Positions 28,061 to 38,595 of a DNA stretch of 64,000 bases are shown one piece after another. Where the stretch lies: the NCBI RefSeq assembly GCF_030580995.1, contig NZ_JAUQSZ010000001.1, forward strand, positions 186,001 to 250,000. The letters are read 5' to 3'. This DNA comes from Sphingomonas immobilis. Lineage in GTDB: Bacteria; Pseudomonadota; Alphaproteobacteria; Sphingomonadales; Sphingomonadaceae. Position 1 is the stretch's first letter, and every line of letters starts with the position of its first letter. Position numbers and translations under genes: made by a program. A model generated the notes under the pieces. It was not told where the DNA came from. It did no database searches and saw only the letters and a list, made by a program, of their open reading frames with translations.

Positions 28061-31000
28061 TTACCGTCCTGTCACCATATCCCGGATCCGCACCGCCAGC
28101 GCATCGATGGCGAAGGGTTTGGCGACGAGCTGCATCCCCGGATCGAGCGGGCCGTCGCCGACCACGGCGTTCTCCGCGAAGCCGGTGATGAAAAGGACGG
28201 GGATGTCGGGCCGCAGCGCGCGAGCGGCATCCGCCACCTGCCGGCCGTTCATGCCGCCGGGCAGGCCGACGTCGGTGACGAGCAGGTCGATGCGACCCTC
28301 GGCCTCGAGCGCGGCGACGGCCTCGGCGCCGTCGCTCGCCTCGATCGGTTCGTAGCCGAGTTCCTCCAGCACATCGACGACGAGCATCCGCACCACGGCC
28401 TCGTCATCGACGACCAGCACGCGCTCGCCGCGCGCTTCGGGCAGGGCGAGTGCGCCGCCTCCACCCGCTTCGTCGGCGGCGACGTCGCCGTGGTGGCGGG
28501 GGAGGTAGAGCGCCATCGTCGTGCCGTGGCCGAGGCGCGACTCGATCTTCACCTGGCCGCCCGATTGCCGCGCGAAGCCGTAGATCATCGACAGGCCAAG
28601 GCCGGTGCCCTGGCCCATCGGCTTGGTGGTGAAGAACGGATCGAACGCGCGGGCGACGACGTCGGCGCTCATGCCGGTGCCGGTGTCGATCACCAGCAGC
28701 ACGAGATAGGCGCCGGGCGCGACATCGCGCTCCGCCGCCTCGCGCGCATCGAGATCGCGGTTCTGCGCGGAGATGGTCAGGCTGCCGCCGTCGGGCATGG
28801 CATCGCGCGCGTTGATACAAAGGTTTAGCAGCGCATTTTCGAGCTGGTTGGGATCGACCAGCACCGGCCACGCACCCTCCGCGATATCGAAGCCGAGCGC
28901 GATATTGGGCCCGACCGTGCCGCGCACGAGATCCTCCATCCCGGCGATCAGGCGTGCGACGTCGGTCGGGCGCGGATCGAGCGGCTGCTTGCGCGAGAAG
29001 GCGAGCAGGCGGTGCGTGAGCGCGGCGGCGCGGCCCGATGCGGTCTGCGCAGCGCCGATATAGCGCGGCAGATCGTCGATCCGGCCCTGCTTCAGGCGCA
29101 TTGCCATGATCTCCAACGCGCCGGAAATACCGGTCAGCAGATTGTTGAAATCATGTGCCAATCCGCCGGTGAGCTGGCCCACGGCCTCCATCTTCTGGCT
29201 CTGGCGCAGGCGCTCCTCCAGTTCGCGCTGGCGGGTGAGATCGACGCCGACGCCCATGATCGATTCCGCCTTGCCCGCCGCGTCTTGCAGCACGCGGTTG
29301 CGCACCATGATCCAACGGATTCCGCCGTCGGGACGGATGATACGATATTCGCTTTCGCCGTCCTCCCACAGGCCGCGCTGGATATCGCGGAGCATCCGCA
29401 TCTTCGGCAGATCGTCGGGGTGAATGCGCTGCGCGACCTCCATCATCGACACGCCGCCCGCATCGGTCGCCGCGTCGAAGCCGAGCAGCGCCGCGAAGCC
29501 GGGGTCGCTCCTGAAGCGGTCGGCGGCGATGTCGTAGGTCCACACACCGACGCCCTCCATCGCCTCCAGCACGAGGCGCGTGCGTTCCTCGGCGGCGAGC
29601 AGCGCGGCCTGCTGCTGGCGCTCCTCGGTCACGTCGCGCGCGATGGTGTAGACGCGGTCGTTGATGCGCGTGCCTTGCCAGGCGAGGCGGCGATAGTCGC
29701 CGGCGCTGGTGCGATAGCGGGTCTCGAAACCCGACAGGCTTTCCTTGACGTTGAGTTCGTCGAGCAGCGGTGCGCTGATCTCATGGTCGTCGGAATGGCG
29801 CAGCCAGCTTGAATCGCGCCCCAGGATCATGTGGCGCGGCCAGCCCAGCACCCGCTCCCACGCCGGGTTCACGTTGATCCAGCGGCCCTCGAGATCGGCG
29901 ATGCCGAGCAGATCGCGGCTCGCCTCCCAGATGCGGTCGCGTTCGGCGGTGCGGTCGGCAACCTGATCGACCAGGCTGTCGTTCATCACGCGCAGCCGTG
30001 CGATCGCCTCGGTCCGCGCGACCGAATCCCAACTGAGTTCGGCGACCTCCTCGACCAGCGCAACCTCGCCGGGGGACCAGGACCGGGGATGCAGATTGCT
30101 GAGGTAGAAGCCTGCCTGCCAGCGCCCGTCGCGCACCAGCGGTACGCTGATCGCGGCGCGCGTGGCGCGTCCGTGGACGGTTTCCGGCACCGGGCCGGGG
30201 TCGTCGGCGCCGCCCGTGAAGACGAGCGTGCGTTCGGTGCGCATCATGGCATCGATTTCCGGGCCGAAGTCGGCGACCGGCATCTCCCCGGTCAGCGGCG
30301 GCACGCTGCCGTCTGTCCAGCACGCGCCGTAGTGGAGCAGCGCATCGCCGTGGACCCGGTAGAATCCGGCAGCGCTGACCGCGAGCCGTTCGCCGAGCGC
30401 GGTTGCGGTCATCTGCATGATATCATCGGAGGACGAGAGCGCGCGTTGCCGCTCGGTCAGCATCAGCAGGAACTCGCGTTCGTCGCGCGCGTGGCGCAAC
30501 TCCTCCTCGCGCCGACGCGCGTCGGTCACGTCGAGGACGATGCCGGAAAAGCGCGTCAACACGCCCGCTTCGTGAGTAGCGCGGCCCTGCGACAGGAGCC
30601 AACGTTCGGCGCCCTCGGCAGGGAGGATGCGGGCTTCGACAGAATATTCGCCGCCTTTTCCGAACACCGCCTTCTGCAGCGCGGACACGCGCCCGATGTC
30701 ATCGGGATGGACGTTGGCGCGGTAGAAATCGGCGGGTGCGCCCCGCCGCGCGGCCGCCGGATCGACCCCGTACAGGCGGGCGGCGCGTTCATCGGCGATG
30801 ATATGATTGGTCACCGGATCCCAGTCCCAGGTGCCGACATTCCCCGATGCATCGAGCGCCATCTGCAGGCGCTCCTCGCTGGCGCGCACGGACTGTTCGG
30901 CGCGGACCTGCGACGTGACCTCGTTGCCGGTGTTGAGCACGCCCAGACGCATGCCGCTCTCGTCGCGGATCGGCAGGCTGCTGTAGGTGTAGAACGCTTC

Positions 31001-31399
31001 CTCGATCCTATCGCCGCGCTCGCACATCAACCGCTGCCGCTCCAGGGAGACGCCTTCGCCCGATGTCATGATCCGTTCGAGCTGCGGGCCCAATATCGGC
31101 CATATATCGGCCCGCGCCACCGCACCGGTCTCACCGAGCGTAGCGGGATGGCCGCGGCCGACCGGGATCCACGCATCGTTGTATAACAGCCGGAAATCCG
31201 GGCCCCAGTAGATCGCGGTCGGGATACTGGAGTGCAGACACAGGCTGACGGTGATCTTGAGGACCAGCGGCCAGTGCTCCGCCGGCCCAAGCGGATGCGC
31301 CGCCCAATCGAACGCGCGCATCCGCGCGCCCATCTCCCCGCCACCGTCGAGGAAACGCAGCGTTGCGGGCGATTCCGGGGTATCTGGCGCGGACGCCAT
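28061..31399 (-). CDS. Hybrid sensor histidine kinase with multiple PAS and a GAF domain
   Basis: A 1112-residue soluble kinase. Order, estimated from sequence: PAS (~25-150, IYWGPDFRLLYNDAWIPVGRGHP), PAS_3 (~175-300), GAF (~320-480, MQMTATALGERLAVSAAGFYRVHGD), PAS (~500-610), PAS_3 (~620-740). HisKA follows with the phospho-acceptor His near 748 (LAHDFNNLLTG), then the HATPase domain (DTGTGMSADVVARAFDPFFTTKPMGQGTGLGLSM). A C-terminal receiver domain has Asp near 1041 (LLVTDVGLPGG). There is no membrane segment and no DNA-binding output, so it senses a cytoplasmic signal and passes phosphate on. No partner regulator is adjacent. Confidence 0.93.
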   Translation of the reverse strand: MASAPDTPESPATLRFLDGGGEMGARMRAFDWAAHPLGPAEHWPLVLKITVSLCLHSSIPTAIYWGPDFRLLYNDAWIPVGRGHPATLGETGAVARADIWPILGPQLERIMTSGEGVSLERQRLMCERGDRIEEAFYTYSSLPIRDESGMRLGVLNTGNEVTSQVRAEQSVRASEERLQMALDASGNVGTWDWDPVTNHIIADERAARLYGVDPAAARRGAPADFYRANVHPDDIGRVSALQKAVFGKGGEYSVEARILPAEGAERWLLSQGRATHEAGVLTRFSGIVLDVTDARRREEELRHARDEREFLLMLTERQRALSSSDDIMQMTATALGERLAVSAAGFYRVHGDALLHYGACWTDGSVPPLTGEMPVADFGPEIDAMMRTERTLVFTGGADDPGPVPETVHGRATRAAISVPLVRDGRWQAGFYLSNLHPRSWSPGEVALVEEVAELSWDSVARTEAIARLRVMNDSLVDQVADRTAERDRIWEASRDLLGIADLEGRWINVNPAWERVLGWPRHMILGRDSSWLRHSDDHEISAPLLDELNVKESLSGFETRYRTSAGDYRRLAWQGTRINDRVYTIARDVTEERQQQAALLAAEERTRLVLEAMEGVGVWTYDIAADRFRSDPGFAALLGFDAATDAGGVSMMEVAQRIHPDDLPKMRMLRDIQRGLWEDGESEYRIIRPDGGIRWIMVRNRVLQDAAGKAESIMGVGVDLTRQRELEERLRQSQKMEAVGQLTGGLAHDFNNLLTGISGALEIMAMRLKQGRIDDLPRYIGAAQTASGRAAALTHRLLAFSRKQPLDPRPTDVARLIAGMEDLVRGTVGPNIALGFDIAEGAWPVLVDPNQLENALLNLCINARDAMPDGGSLTISAQNRDLDAREAAERDVAPGAYLVLLVIDTGTGMSADVVARAFDPFFTTKPMGQGTGLGLSMIYGFARQSGGQVKIESRLGHGTTMALYLPRHHGDVAADEAGGGGALALPEARGERVLVVDDEAVVRMLVVDVLEELGYEPIEASDGAEAVAALEAEGRIDLLVTDVGLPGGMNGRQVADAARALRPDIPVLFITGFAENAVVGDGPLDPGMQLVAKPFAIDALAVRIRDMVTGR

Positions 31400-31527
31400 C
31401 GGCGCTGTTCTCGCTTGCGGTTGCGCAGGCGAGCCTGCGGAACGGCGGGGGCAGTGTCAACCGCTTGAAAAGCCGCGCTGGCGAAGCAGGCGCGGGGCCG
31501 ATAGAATGGCGCGGGAAAAGGGGTGCC

Positions 31528-31977
31528 ATGTCCAAGACGCTCGACCGGTTTCGTTCATCGACCTGGGGCTGGCTGCGTGGCACGCTCGCCGGGTGGGGCA
31601 CGCTGCTGCTGTGCCTGGTGGGCGTCGGTTTCGTGATCATCCTGCTGAAGTGGATCGCCAATCTCGGCACGACATACGAAGTGACCGAGGACCGGCTGGT
31701 CTTGCATCGCGGCATCTTCAGCAAATCGATCGACGAGATCGAGCTCTACCGGATCAAAGACATCCGCATCGATTTCAGCCTGATCAACCAATGGGCAGGG
31801 ATCGGCACGATCACGCTTTTGTCGAGCGACGAGACGACCGCCGGCAAACCCTTCGCGATCCGCGACGTGGAGAAGGCGCAGGCACGGCGCGAGGAACTGC
31901 GCGACCTGGTGAACGCAGCCCGCCGGGCGCGGGGCGTGCGCGAGTTCGACATGGTGCAGGAGGCGAACCTGACTTGA
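31528..31977 (+). CDS. PH-domain membrane protein
   Basis: A 149-residue protein with one hydrophobic segment (TLLLCLVGVGFVIILLKWI), followed by a bacterial PH-like domain (TTYEVTEDRLVLHRGIFSKSIDEIELYRIKDIRIDFSLINQWAGIGTITLLS), as in the YdbS/YdbT group. I chose ATG 31528, where the homologous sequence begins. It is divergent from the hybrid kinase, with 128 nt between. The role is unknown. Confidence 0.85.
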   Translation: MSKTLDRFRSSTWGWLRGTLAGWGTLLLCLVGVGFVIILLKWIANLGTTYEVTEDRLVLHRGIFSKSIDEIELYRIKDIRIDFSLINQWAGIGTITLLSSDETTAGKPFAIRDVEKAQARREELRDLVNAARRARGVREFDMVQEANLT

Positions 31978-31978
31978 C

Positions 31979-32078
31979 CCCGTTCGCCCTGAGCTTTTCG
32001 AAGCCTGTCCTGAGCGAAGGGGGCTGCACTTCTTGGCACGAAGAAAGGGCAGGGCTTCGACAAGCTCAGCCCGAACGG
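31979..32078. repeat. Family A inverted repeat, longer variant
   Basis: It begins CCGTTCGCCCTGAGC and ends GCTCAGCCCGAACGG, with internal copies of CCTGAGCGAAGG and GCTTCGACAAGCTCAG. It fills the gap between two convergent genes and ends 8 nt before the threonine synthase stop, so a bidirectional terminator role is plausible. It is more diverged than the other family A copies. Confidence 0.8.
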
Positions 32079-32085
32079 AGAAGGT

Positions 32086-33315
<1,230 letters not shown>

Positions 33316-33319
33316 GCCG

Positions 33320-33655
33320 TCAGCCTTTCCAGAACGCGACCGTCAGTCCGCCCGCGACGATCAGCGCACCCCCGACATAGACCGGCACACCGGGCACATG
33401 CCGGAAGGTGATGTATGCGATCACCTGCCAGACGATGAACAGAGTCGCGATATAGATCCCCACCACCCGCTCGAATGGCAAAGGCGCGAGATTGAGCAGC
33501 AGGCCATAGGCGAACAGGAGGACGGCGCCGGCCGCGAAGAAGCCGCCGCGGACGAGTCCATCGCGTGCGATTCCCATGCGAACGATAGCGTCGCCGCTTA
33601 CCTCCAGCACCGTCGCCGCGATCAGGAAGAGGAGGATGGAGAGGAAAGCGGGCAT
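33320..33655 (-). CDS. Small four-helix membrane protein (SMR/DMT-like)
   Basis: A 111-residue protein, almost entirely four hydrophobic segments (FLSILLFLIAATVLEVSGDAIVRMG, FFAAGAVLLFAYGLLLNL, VVGIYIATLFIVWQVIAYITF, VYVGGALIVAGGLTVAFW). The acidic residue in helix 1 (LEVSGD) is in the position of the SMR transport Glu. Substrate unknown. It is 4 nt upstream of thrC and probably co-transcribed with it. Confidence 0.75.
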   Translation of the reverse strand: MPAFLSILLFLIAATVLEVSGDAIVRMGIARDGLVRGGFFAAGAVLLFAYGLLLNLAPLPFERVVGIYIATLFIVWQVIAYITFRHVPGVPVYVGGALIVAGGLTVAFWKG

Positions 33656-33704
33656 GCCACCCTATCCCAACCGCCCGTCGCGGGCGCAAGCGAAAGCGGG
33701 CGGG

Positions 33705-34247
33705 TCAGTCGGCTTTCTTGGCCACCGCCACCAGCGCGGGCCGCAGCAGGCGGTCCTTGATCATGTAGCCGACCTGCATTTCCTGCACGACGGTGCCCGG
33801 CTCCTTGTCGCTCGGCATTTCCAGCATCGCCTGGTGAAAATTGGGATCGAGCTTGGCGCCGAGCGCCACGATCTTGGAGATGCCGTGGCGCGTGAAGACC
33901 GCGTCGAGCTCGCGGCCGGTCGCTTCCAGCCCTGCGACAAGGCCCTTGAACTTGTCGTCGGCACGCAGCTCCGCGGGGATCGCGTCGAGCCCGCGCGAGA
34001 GATTGTCGGCGACCGAGAGCAGGTCGCGCGCGAAGCTGGTCGCGGCATAGGCGCGCGCATCGGCGGCTTCCTTCTCGGCACGGCGGCGGATGTTCTGGCC
34101 CTCGGCATGGGCGTAGAGGACGGCCTTCTTGGCTTCCTCCAGCTCGGCCTCGAGCTTCGCGGTGCGGTCTGCTTCCGCGACTTCGGGGGCGGCCTCGGCG
34201 GTTTCCTCGCGCAGGTCGGCGGCTTCGGTATTGTCTTCGTTCATCAT
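33705..34247 (-). CDS. grpE: Nucleotide exchange factor GrpE
   Basis: It releases ADP from DnaK. It has 180 residues. The N-terminal ~40 are acidic (EDNTEAADLREETAEAAPEVAEADR), followed by the long coiled-coil helix (KLEAELEEAKKAVLYAHAEGQNIRRRAEKEA) and the beta domain ending VVQEMQVGYMIKDRLLRPALVAVAK. It lies 15 nt downstream of hrcA, the usual heat-shock pair. Confidence 0.97.
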   Translation of the reverse strand: MMNEDNTEAADLREETAEAAPEVAEADRTAKLEAELEEAKKAVLYAHAEGQNIRRRAEKEAADARAYAATSFARDLLSVADNLSRGLDAIPAELRADDKFKGLVAGLEATGRELDAVFTRHGISKIVALGAKLDPNFHQAMLEMPSDKEPGTVVQEMQVGYMIKDRLLRPALVAVAKKAD

Positions 34248-34262
34248 TCCGTCCCGGTAATC

Positions 34263-35315
34263 TTAACCCATGAGCCGCGCGAGCGTCGCGGCAGTGAAAT
34301 CGACCATTGGCACAACGCGCGCATAGTTCAACCGCGTCGGGCCGATCACCCCCACCACGCCGACCACGCGCCCGTCCGTCCCGCGGAAGGGCTTGGCGAT
34401 GACGGACGATCCCGACAGCGAGAACAATTTGTTCTCCGCGCCGATGAAGATCCGCGTAGCGTCGCCGGCGCTCGCGCTGTCGAGCAAGTGGGCGATCTCC
34501 TGCTTCCCTTCAAGGTCGTCGAGCAGATCGCTGATCCTATCGAGATCGGCGGCGGCGGCCGCGTCGAGCAGGCGGCCCTGGCCGCGCACGATGAGGACGG
34601 GGCGGCGGTCGCTGTCCTCGCTCCACACCGCGAGGCCGCGTTCGACGAGGGTGCGGGCGGTGACGTCGACGAGGGCGCGTTCCTCCGCCATCTCGCGCTC
34701 CAGCCGCGCGCGCGCCTGGCCGAGCGTGAGGCCGCCGAGCATCGCCGTCATGTAATTGCCCGCCTCGATGAGGGCGGAGGGCGGCACGCCGGCGGGCAGA
34801 TCGACGACGCGGTTCTCGACCGATCCGTCCTGCGCGACCAGCACGGCCAGCGCCTTGTCGGCCGAGAGCGGCACGAAGCTCATCTGGCGCAGCACCAGTT
34901 CGCGCTTGGGCACCATCACCAGCCCCGCGCAGGCCGAGAGGCCGGAGAGTGCGAGCGTGGTCGCCGCCAGCGCCTCTTCGACCGGGCCGACCTGCTGCAC
35001 CTGCGATTCGATCGCGGCGCGCTCTGCGGGGGAGGGTTCCAGCGCGTGCATCATGCCATCGACGAACAGGCGCAGGCCCGTCTCGGTCGGCATCCGCCCG
35101 GCGCTGGTGTGCGGGGCGGCGAGCAGGCCGAGCTCCTCGAGATCCTGCATGACGTTGCGGATCGAGGCGGGCGAGAGGTTGAGGCCGGAAAGGTGCGCGA
35201 TCGTGCGCGACCCGATCGGCGCGCCGGTGTTGAGATACGATTCCACCACCACGCGAAACACGTCGCGCGCGCGATCGTTGAGTTCGGAGACGGGTGGGGC
35301 GTGCATCACGGTCAT
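34263..35315 (-). CDS. hrcA: Heat-inducible transcription repressor HrcA
   Basis: A repressor of groESL/dnaK-type heat-shock operons through CIRCE sites. It has 350 residues. The winged-helix N-terminus includes [49 protein letters not shown], and the C-terminal GAF-like domain ends [35 protein letters not shown]. The start could be ATG 35315 or ATG 35306; neither has a clear ribosome-binding site. The space to divergent rph shows no CIRCE inverted repeat. Confidence 0.95.
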   Translation of the reverse strand: MTVMHAPPVSELNDRARDVFRVVVESYLNTGAPIGSRTIAHLSGLNLSPASIRNVMQDLEELGLLAAPHTSAGRMPTETGLRLFVDGMMHALEPSPAERAAIESQVQQVGPVEEALAATTLALSGLSACAGLVMVPKRELVLRQMSFVPLSADKALAVLVAQDGSVENRVVDLPAGVPPSALIEAGNYMTAMLGGLTLGQARARLEREMAEERALVDVTARTLVERGLAVWSEDSDRRPVLIVRGQGRLLDAAAAADLDRISDLLDDLEGKQEIAHLLDSASAGDATRIFIGAENKLFSLSGSSVIAKPFRGTDGRVVGVVGVIGPTRLNYARVVPMVDFTAATLARLMG

Positions 35316-35428
35316 GTGGGGAGCGACTTTGCGCGGCTCAACCGGGATTGTCACGCGTTGGGTGTGAAGGGGTGACAGCACCCACCCGCAAGGATAGGGC
35401 GGCGGCCACTTCACGAGGAGAATACCCC

Positions 35429-36145
35429 ATGCGCCCATCCGGCCGCACCCCCGATCAGATGCGCGAAATCACCATCACGCCGAATTTCACCAAGCACGCC
35501 GAAGGATCGGTGCTGATCGCCTTCGGCCATACCAAGGTGCTGGTGACGGCGTCGGTCGAGGAGAAGGTGCCGCCGTTCATGCGCGGGCGTGGCGAGGGCT
35601 GGGTGACGGCGGAATACGGCATGCTTCCGCGTGCCACGCATACGCGCGGGTCGCGTGAGGCGGCCAAGGGCAAGCAGTCGGGGCGGACGCAGGAAATCCA
35701 GCGGCTTATCGGGCGCAGCTTGCGTGCCGTCACAGACCTGAAGCTGCTCGGCGAGCGCCAGATCGTGCTCGATTGCGACGTGATCCAGGCCGACGGCGGC
35801 ACGCGTACCGCCTCGATCTCGGGCGCGTGGGTGGCGCTGCGGCTCGCGATCGATGGGCTCATCGCATCGGGCAAGCTGACCGCGGACCCGCTGACGCAGA
35901 AGGTCGCGGCGATCTCCTGCGGCATCTTCAACGGCACGCCGGTGCTCGATCTCGATTACGACGAGGATTCGAACGCCGATGCCGACGCCAATTTCGTGCT
36001 GCTCGAAAACGGCAACATCGCCGAGGCGCAGGCCACCGCCGAGGGTGCGACCTATGACGAGGAGGCGCTGCTGCGTCTGCTTCGCCTCGCGCGGATCGGG
36101 TGCGCGGATATCTTCGCGGCGCAAGCCAAGGCCGTGGGTCGGTGA
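35429..36145 (+). CDS. rph: Ribonuclease PH
   Basis: A phosphorolytic 3'-to-5' exoribonuclease that trims tRNA 3' ends. It has 238 residues, the standard length, with the family start [32 protein letters not shown] and the active-site segment [19 protein letters not shown] 35429 follows CGAGGAG. Its stop overlaps the rdgB start (GTGA), and it is divergent from hrcA. Confidence 0.97.
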   Translation: MRPSGRTPDQMREITITPNFTKHAEGSVLIAFGHTKVLVTASVEEKVPPFMRGRGEGWVTAEYGMLPRATHTRGSREAAKGKQSGRTQEIQRLIGRSLRAVTDLKLLGERQIVLDCDVIQADGGTRTASISGAWVALRLAIDGLIASGKLTADPLTQKVAAISCGIFNGTPVLDLDYDEDSNADADANFVLLENGNIAEAQATAEGATYDEEALLRLLRLARIGCADIFAAQAKAVGR

Positions 36146-36762
36146 GCGAAGTGCCGCCGCAGGCGATCCGCAAGCTCGGCAAGGGCAAGCTCGTCATCGC
36201 CAGCCATAATCAGGGCAAGGTCAAGGAAATCCTCGAGATGCTCGGGCCTTACGGGGTGGAACCTGTGTCGGCGGCGGACCTCGACCTGCCCGAGCCGGAG
36301 GAGACCGGCACCACCTTCCTCGCCAATGCCGAGCTGAAGGCGCGCGCGGCGGCGGACCTCACCGGGCTGCCCGCGCTCGCCGACGACAGCGGGCTGTGCG
36401 TCGATGCGCTGGGCGGCGATCCCGGCATCTTCTCGGCGCGCTGGGCGGGGCCGGAGAAGGATTTCGGGCTGGCGATGCGGCTCGTCAACGAGGCGATCGA
36501 GGTGAAGGGGCCGGATGCGAGCCGCGACGCGCATTTCGTCTGCGTGCTGGCGCTGGCGTGGCCCGACGGCCATGTCGAATGGTTCGAGGGGCGGGTCGAC
36601 GGCACGCTCGTCTGGCCGCCGCGCGGGACGGGCGGGTTCGGCTATAACCCGATCTTCCAGCCACTCGGCAGCGAGCTGACCTTTGCGGAAATCCCCGATG
36701 CCAAGAAGGCGATCAGCCACCGTGCCGAGGCGTTCCGGCAGATGGTCGCGGCGGTGTTCTAG
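36142..36762 (+). CDS. rdgB: RdgB/HAM1 XTP/dITP diphosphatase
   Basis: It hydrolyses non-canonical purine triphosphates (dITP, XTP) to monophosphates, keeping them out of DNA. It has 206 residues. Motifs: [55 protein letters not shown] and [14 protein letters not shown] 36142 overlaps the rph stop by 4 nt. It is followed by a family A repeat before a convergent GST gene. Confidence 0.97.
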   Translation: MSEVPPQAIRKLGKGKLVIASHNQGKVKEILEMLGPYGVEPVSAADLDLPEPEETGTTFLANAELKARAAADLTGLPALADDSGLCVDALGGDPGIFSARWAGPEKDFGLAMRLVNEAIEVKGPDASRDAHFVCVLALAWPDGHVEWFEGRVDGTLVWPPRGTGGFGYNPIFQPLGSELTFAEIPDAKKAISHRAEAFRQMVAAVF

Positions 36763-36772
36763 AGCCCGCACT

Positions 36773-36841
36773 CCGTTCGCCCTGAGCGAAGTCGAAGGGC
36801 ACGGGTTGCCCATGTGCTTCGACTTCGCTCAGCACGAACGG
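36773..36841. repeat. Family A inverted repeat
   Basis: The arms CCGTTCGCCCTGAGCGAAG... and ...CTTCGCTCAGCACGAACGG form a ~25-bp stem with two mismatches around a ~19-nt spacer. It occupies nearly all of the 89-nt space between the convergent rdgB and GST genes, and is nearly identical to the copy at 20852-20920. Confidence 0.92.
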
Positions 36842-36851
36842 ATTTAGGGTG

Positions 36852-37532
36852 TCACCCCACCGGCTGCTCGAACTGCTCGATCACCCATTCCTCTTCCTGC
36901 GCGGACGCGATCCAATCCTGCATAAACGGATGCGTCAGCACCGCGTCCATATAGGGTCCGGCGAAGCGCGCGATCGGCAGGCTGTAGGTGACGATGCGCG
37001 TCACCACCGGCGCGAACATGATGTCGGCCGCGCCAAACGCGCCGAACAGGAATTCCCCGTCGCCGCCGAAGCGCGCGCGTGCCTGCGCCCATAGCTCCAT
37101 GATGCGGGTGAGATCGGCGACGACGTCGTCGTCGGGGGTCTTTGGCGGGAAGACCTGGCGGACGTTCATGCTGTGCTTCTTGCGCAGCGCGGTGAAGCTG
37201 GAGTGCATTTCCGCCGACATCGACCGCGCCATCGCGCGGGCGGCGGGGTCGGCGGGCCAGAACAGGTCGCGGCTGGTCTTTTCCGCCAGATATTCGACGA
37301 TCGCGAGGCTGTCCCACACCACGGCGTCGCCGTCCCACAGGATCGGCACCTTGCCGGAGGAAGGGGCAAATTCGTCGCCCTCGCGGCGCTTGTCCCAGTC
37401 CTGATCGTAAAGCGGCACCACCACTTCCTCGAAGGGAAGGCCGGATTGCTTGCAGGCCAGCCAGCCGCGCAAGCTCCAGGACGAATAGGCCTTGTTGCCG
37501 ATGATGAGTTTCATGGGCGAAGCGTTAGTCAT
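36852..37532 (-). CDS. Glutathione S-transferase
   Basis: A 226-residue GST. The thioredoxin-like N-terminus KLIIGNKAYSSWSLRGWLACKQSGLPFEEVVVPLY carries the catalytic Ser, and SGKVPILWDGDAVVWDSLAIVEYLAEK is the glutathione-binding strand-turn. The C-terminal helical domain contains FGAADIMFAPVVTRI. The start may be ATG 37532 or ATG 37514; neither has a strong ribosome-binding site. It is convergent with rdgB and divergent from the amidase gene. Confidence 0.88.
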   Translation of the reverse strand: MTNASPMKLIIGNKAYSSWSLRGWLACKQSGLPFEEVVVPLYDQDWDKRREGDEFAPSSGKVPILWDGDAVVWDSLAIVEYLAEKTSRDLFWPADPAARAMARSMSAEMHSSFTALRKKHSMNVRQVFPPKTPDDDVVADLTRIMELWAQARARFGGDGEFLFGAFGAADIMFAPVVTRIVTYSLPIARFAGPYMDAVLTHPFMQDWIASAQEEEWVIEQFEQPVG

Positions 37533-37606
37533 GTCGCCGCATTGCCACAACTGCCGGATAAGGCTTTACTTGGGAAAAGGGCGGGGGCCTGACCGGGAGA
37601 GACACT

Positions 37607-38188
37607 TTGTTGACCATCGACAAGGACGGCCTGATCACCAGCGGCCGTATTACCCAGCATATCGTATCGACTTTGGGCAAGGGACCGCTCGGCACCGTGA
37701 ACGGGATCGTCGTCCACCAGACCGGCGGCAGCACCGCGCAGTCGGCCTTTTCGGGCTATGTCGCCCGGCCGTACGGCACGCATTTCCTGATCGACAAGGA
37801 CGGGACAATCTACCAGACGGCGTCGCTGCTCTATTACACCTCGCACGTCGGCAAGCTGCGTGCGCGCTGCGTGGCGGAGCATCGCTGCACGCCGGTCGAG
37901 ATGAAGACCTATGCCAAGTTCAACCCGACCCTCGAGAACAAGCTCGAATCGGCCAAGTCGGCGCCGGATCGCTATCCCGGCAACAAGGACAGTATCGGCA
38001 TCGAGCTGGTCGGCGAGGTGAAGGCCGGCACCGACACCTATGTCGATGTGACCGCGGAGCAGAACGCATCGCTCAAATGGCTGGTGAGCGAGCTGGCGAT
38101 GACCTTTCACGTGCCGATGACCGAGGTGTTCCGGCATCCGCAGCTTTCGCGCAAGAACGCAACCGAGGCGAGTACGGCGACATGGTGA
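37607..38188 (+). CDS. Leaderless peptidoglycan amidase, candidate secreted effector
   Basis: A 193-residue Amidase_2/PGRP-fold protein: GIVVHQTGGS (His37), YGTHFLIDKDGTIYQTAS, SIGIELVGE (Glu133) and EVFRHPQLSRKN (His177). Such enzymes cut the bond between N-acetylmuramic acid and L-alanine. The start is TTG 37607, followed in frame by a second TTG. There is no signal peptide, which is odd for an enzyme acting in the periplasm. I recall similar leaderless amidases beside type VI secretion spike genes, but none of those genes is visible here. The stop overlaps the next gene, an exported protein, by 7 nt. Confidence 0.82.
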   Translation: MLTIDKDGLITSGRITQHIVSTLGKGPLGTVNGIVVHQTGGSTAQSAFSGYVARPYGTHFLIDKDGTIYQTASLLYYTSHVGKLRARCVAEHRCTPVEMKTYAKFNPTLENKLESAKSAPDRYPGNKDSIGIELVGEVKAGTDTYVDVTAEQNASLKWLVSELAMTFHVPMTEVFRHPQLSRKNATEASTATW

Positions 38189-38595
38189 GTGCATTTCTCC
38201 TGCTGGCGCTTGCGGGCGCGCATCCTTCCTGCACCGAGGGCACGGAGGAAGTGCCGCCGCTGTGCCCGGCGAACATCCCCGCGATCCGCGCGGTGATCGT
38301 CGAGCGATCGGGCAAGGGCGACCATATCGAGGATGACGAGCGGCTCGACTGCTCCAGCTTCCGACTGAGCGCGCCGGAAGTGCGGCGCTATTTCCGCGAC
38401 GCACGGCGGGTGAACCCGCAGGCGGCGGACGCGACGCTCGATCGCTCGCCCTGCTATGTCGCGGGGCGCGTGACCTTCGCCAACGGGCAGACCGGCAAGT
38501 GGCGGATCGAGCAATATAAGGTCGGCCGCCTGACGATCGGCAAGCGCAGCCTTTTGCTCTATGCGCCCGATGCCGGGGAACCGTTCATCGGGTGA
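38182..38595 (+). CDS. Small exported protein overlapping the amidase gene, candidate immunity protein
   Basis: A 137-residue protein with a signal peptide (MVSAFLLLALAGAHPSC). It may be a periplasmic protein or a lipoprotein with a weak lipobox at Cys17. Mature Cys residues near 28, 57 and 91 could form disulfides. I recognise no family. ATG 38182 lies inside the amidase frame (7-nt overlap), so expression is coupled. A leaderless amidase with a coupled periplasmic partner is the classic layout of an effector and its immunity protein; this is inference. Confidence 0.7.
   Translation: MVSAFLLLALAGAHPSCTEGTEEVPPLCPANIPAIRAVIVERSGKGDHIEDDERLDCSSFRLSAPEVRRYFRDARRVNPQAADATLDRSPCYVAGRVTFANGQTGKWRIEQYKVGRLTIGKRSLLLYAPDAGEPFIG

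Noticed and set aside
35316..35428. A CIRCE operator for HrcA between hrcA and rph
   Set aside because: No TTAGCACTC-N9-GAGTGCTAA-like inverted repeat is present in this interval; HrcA may act elsewhere in the genome.
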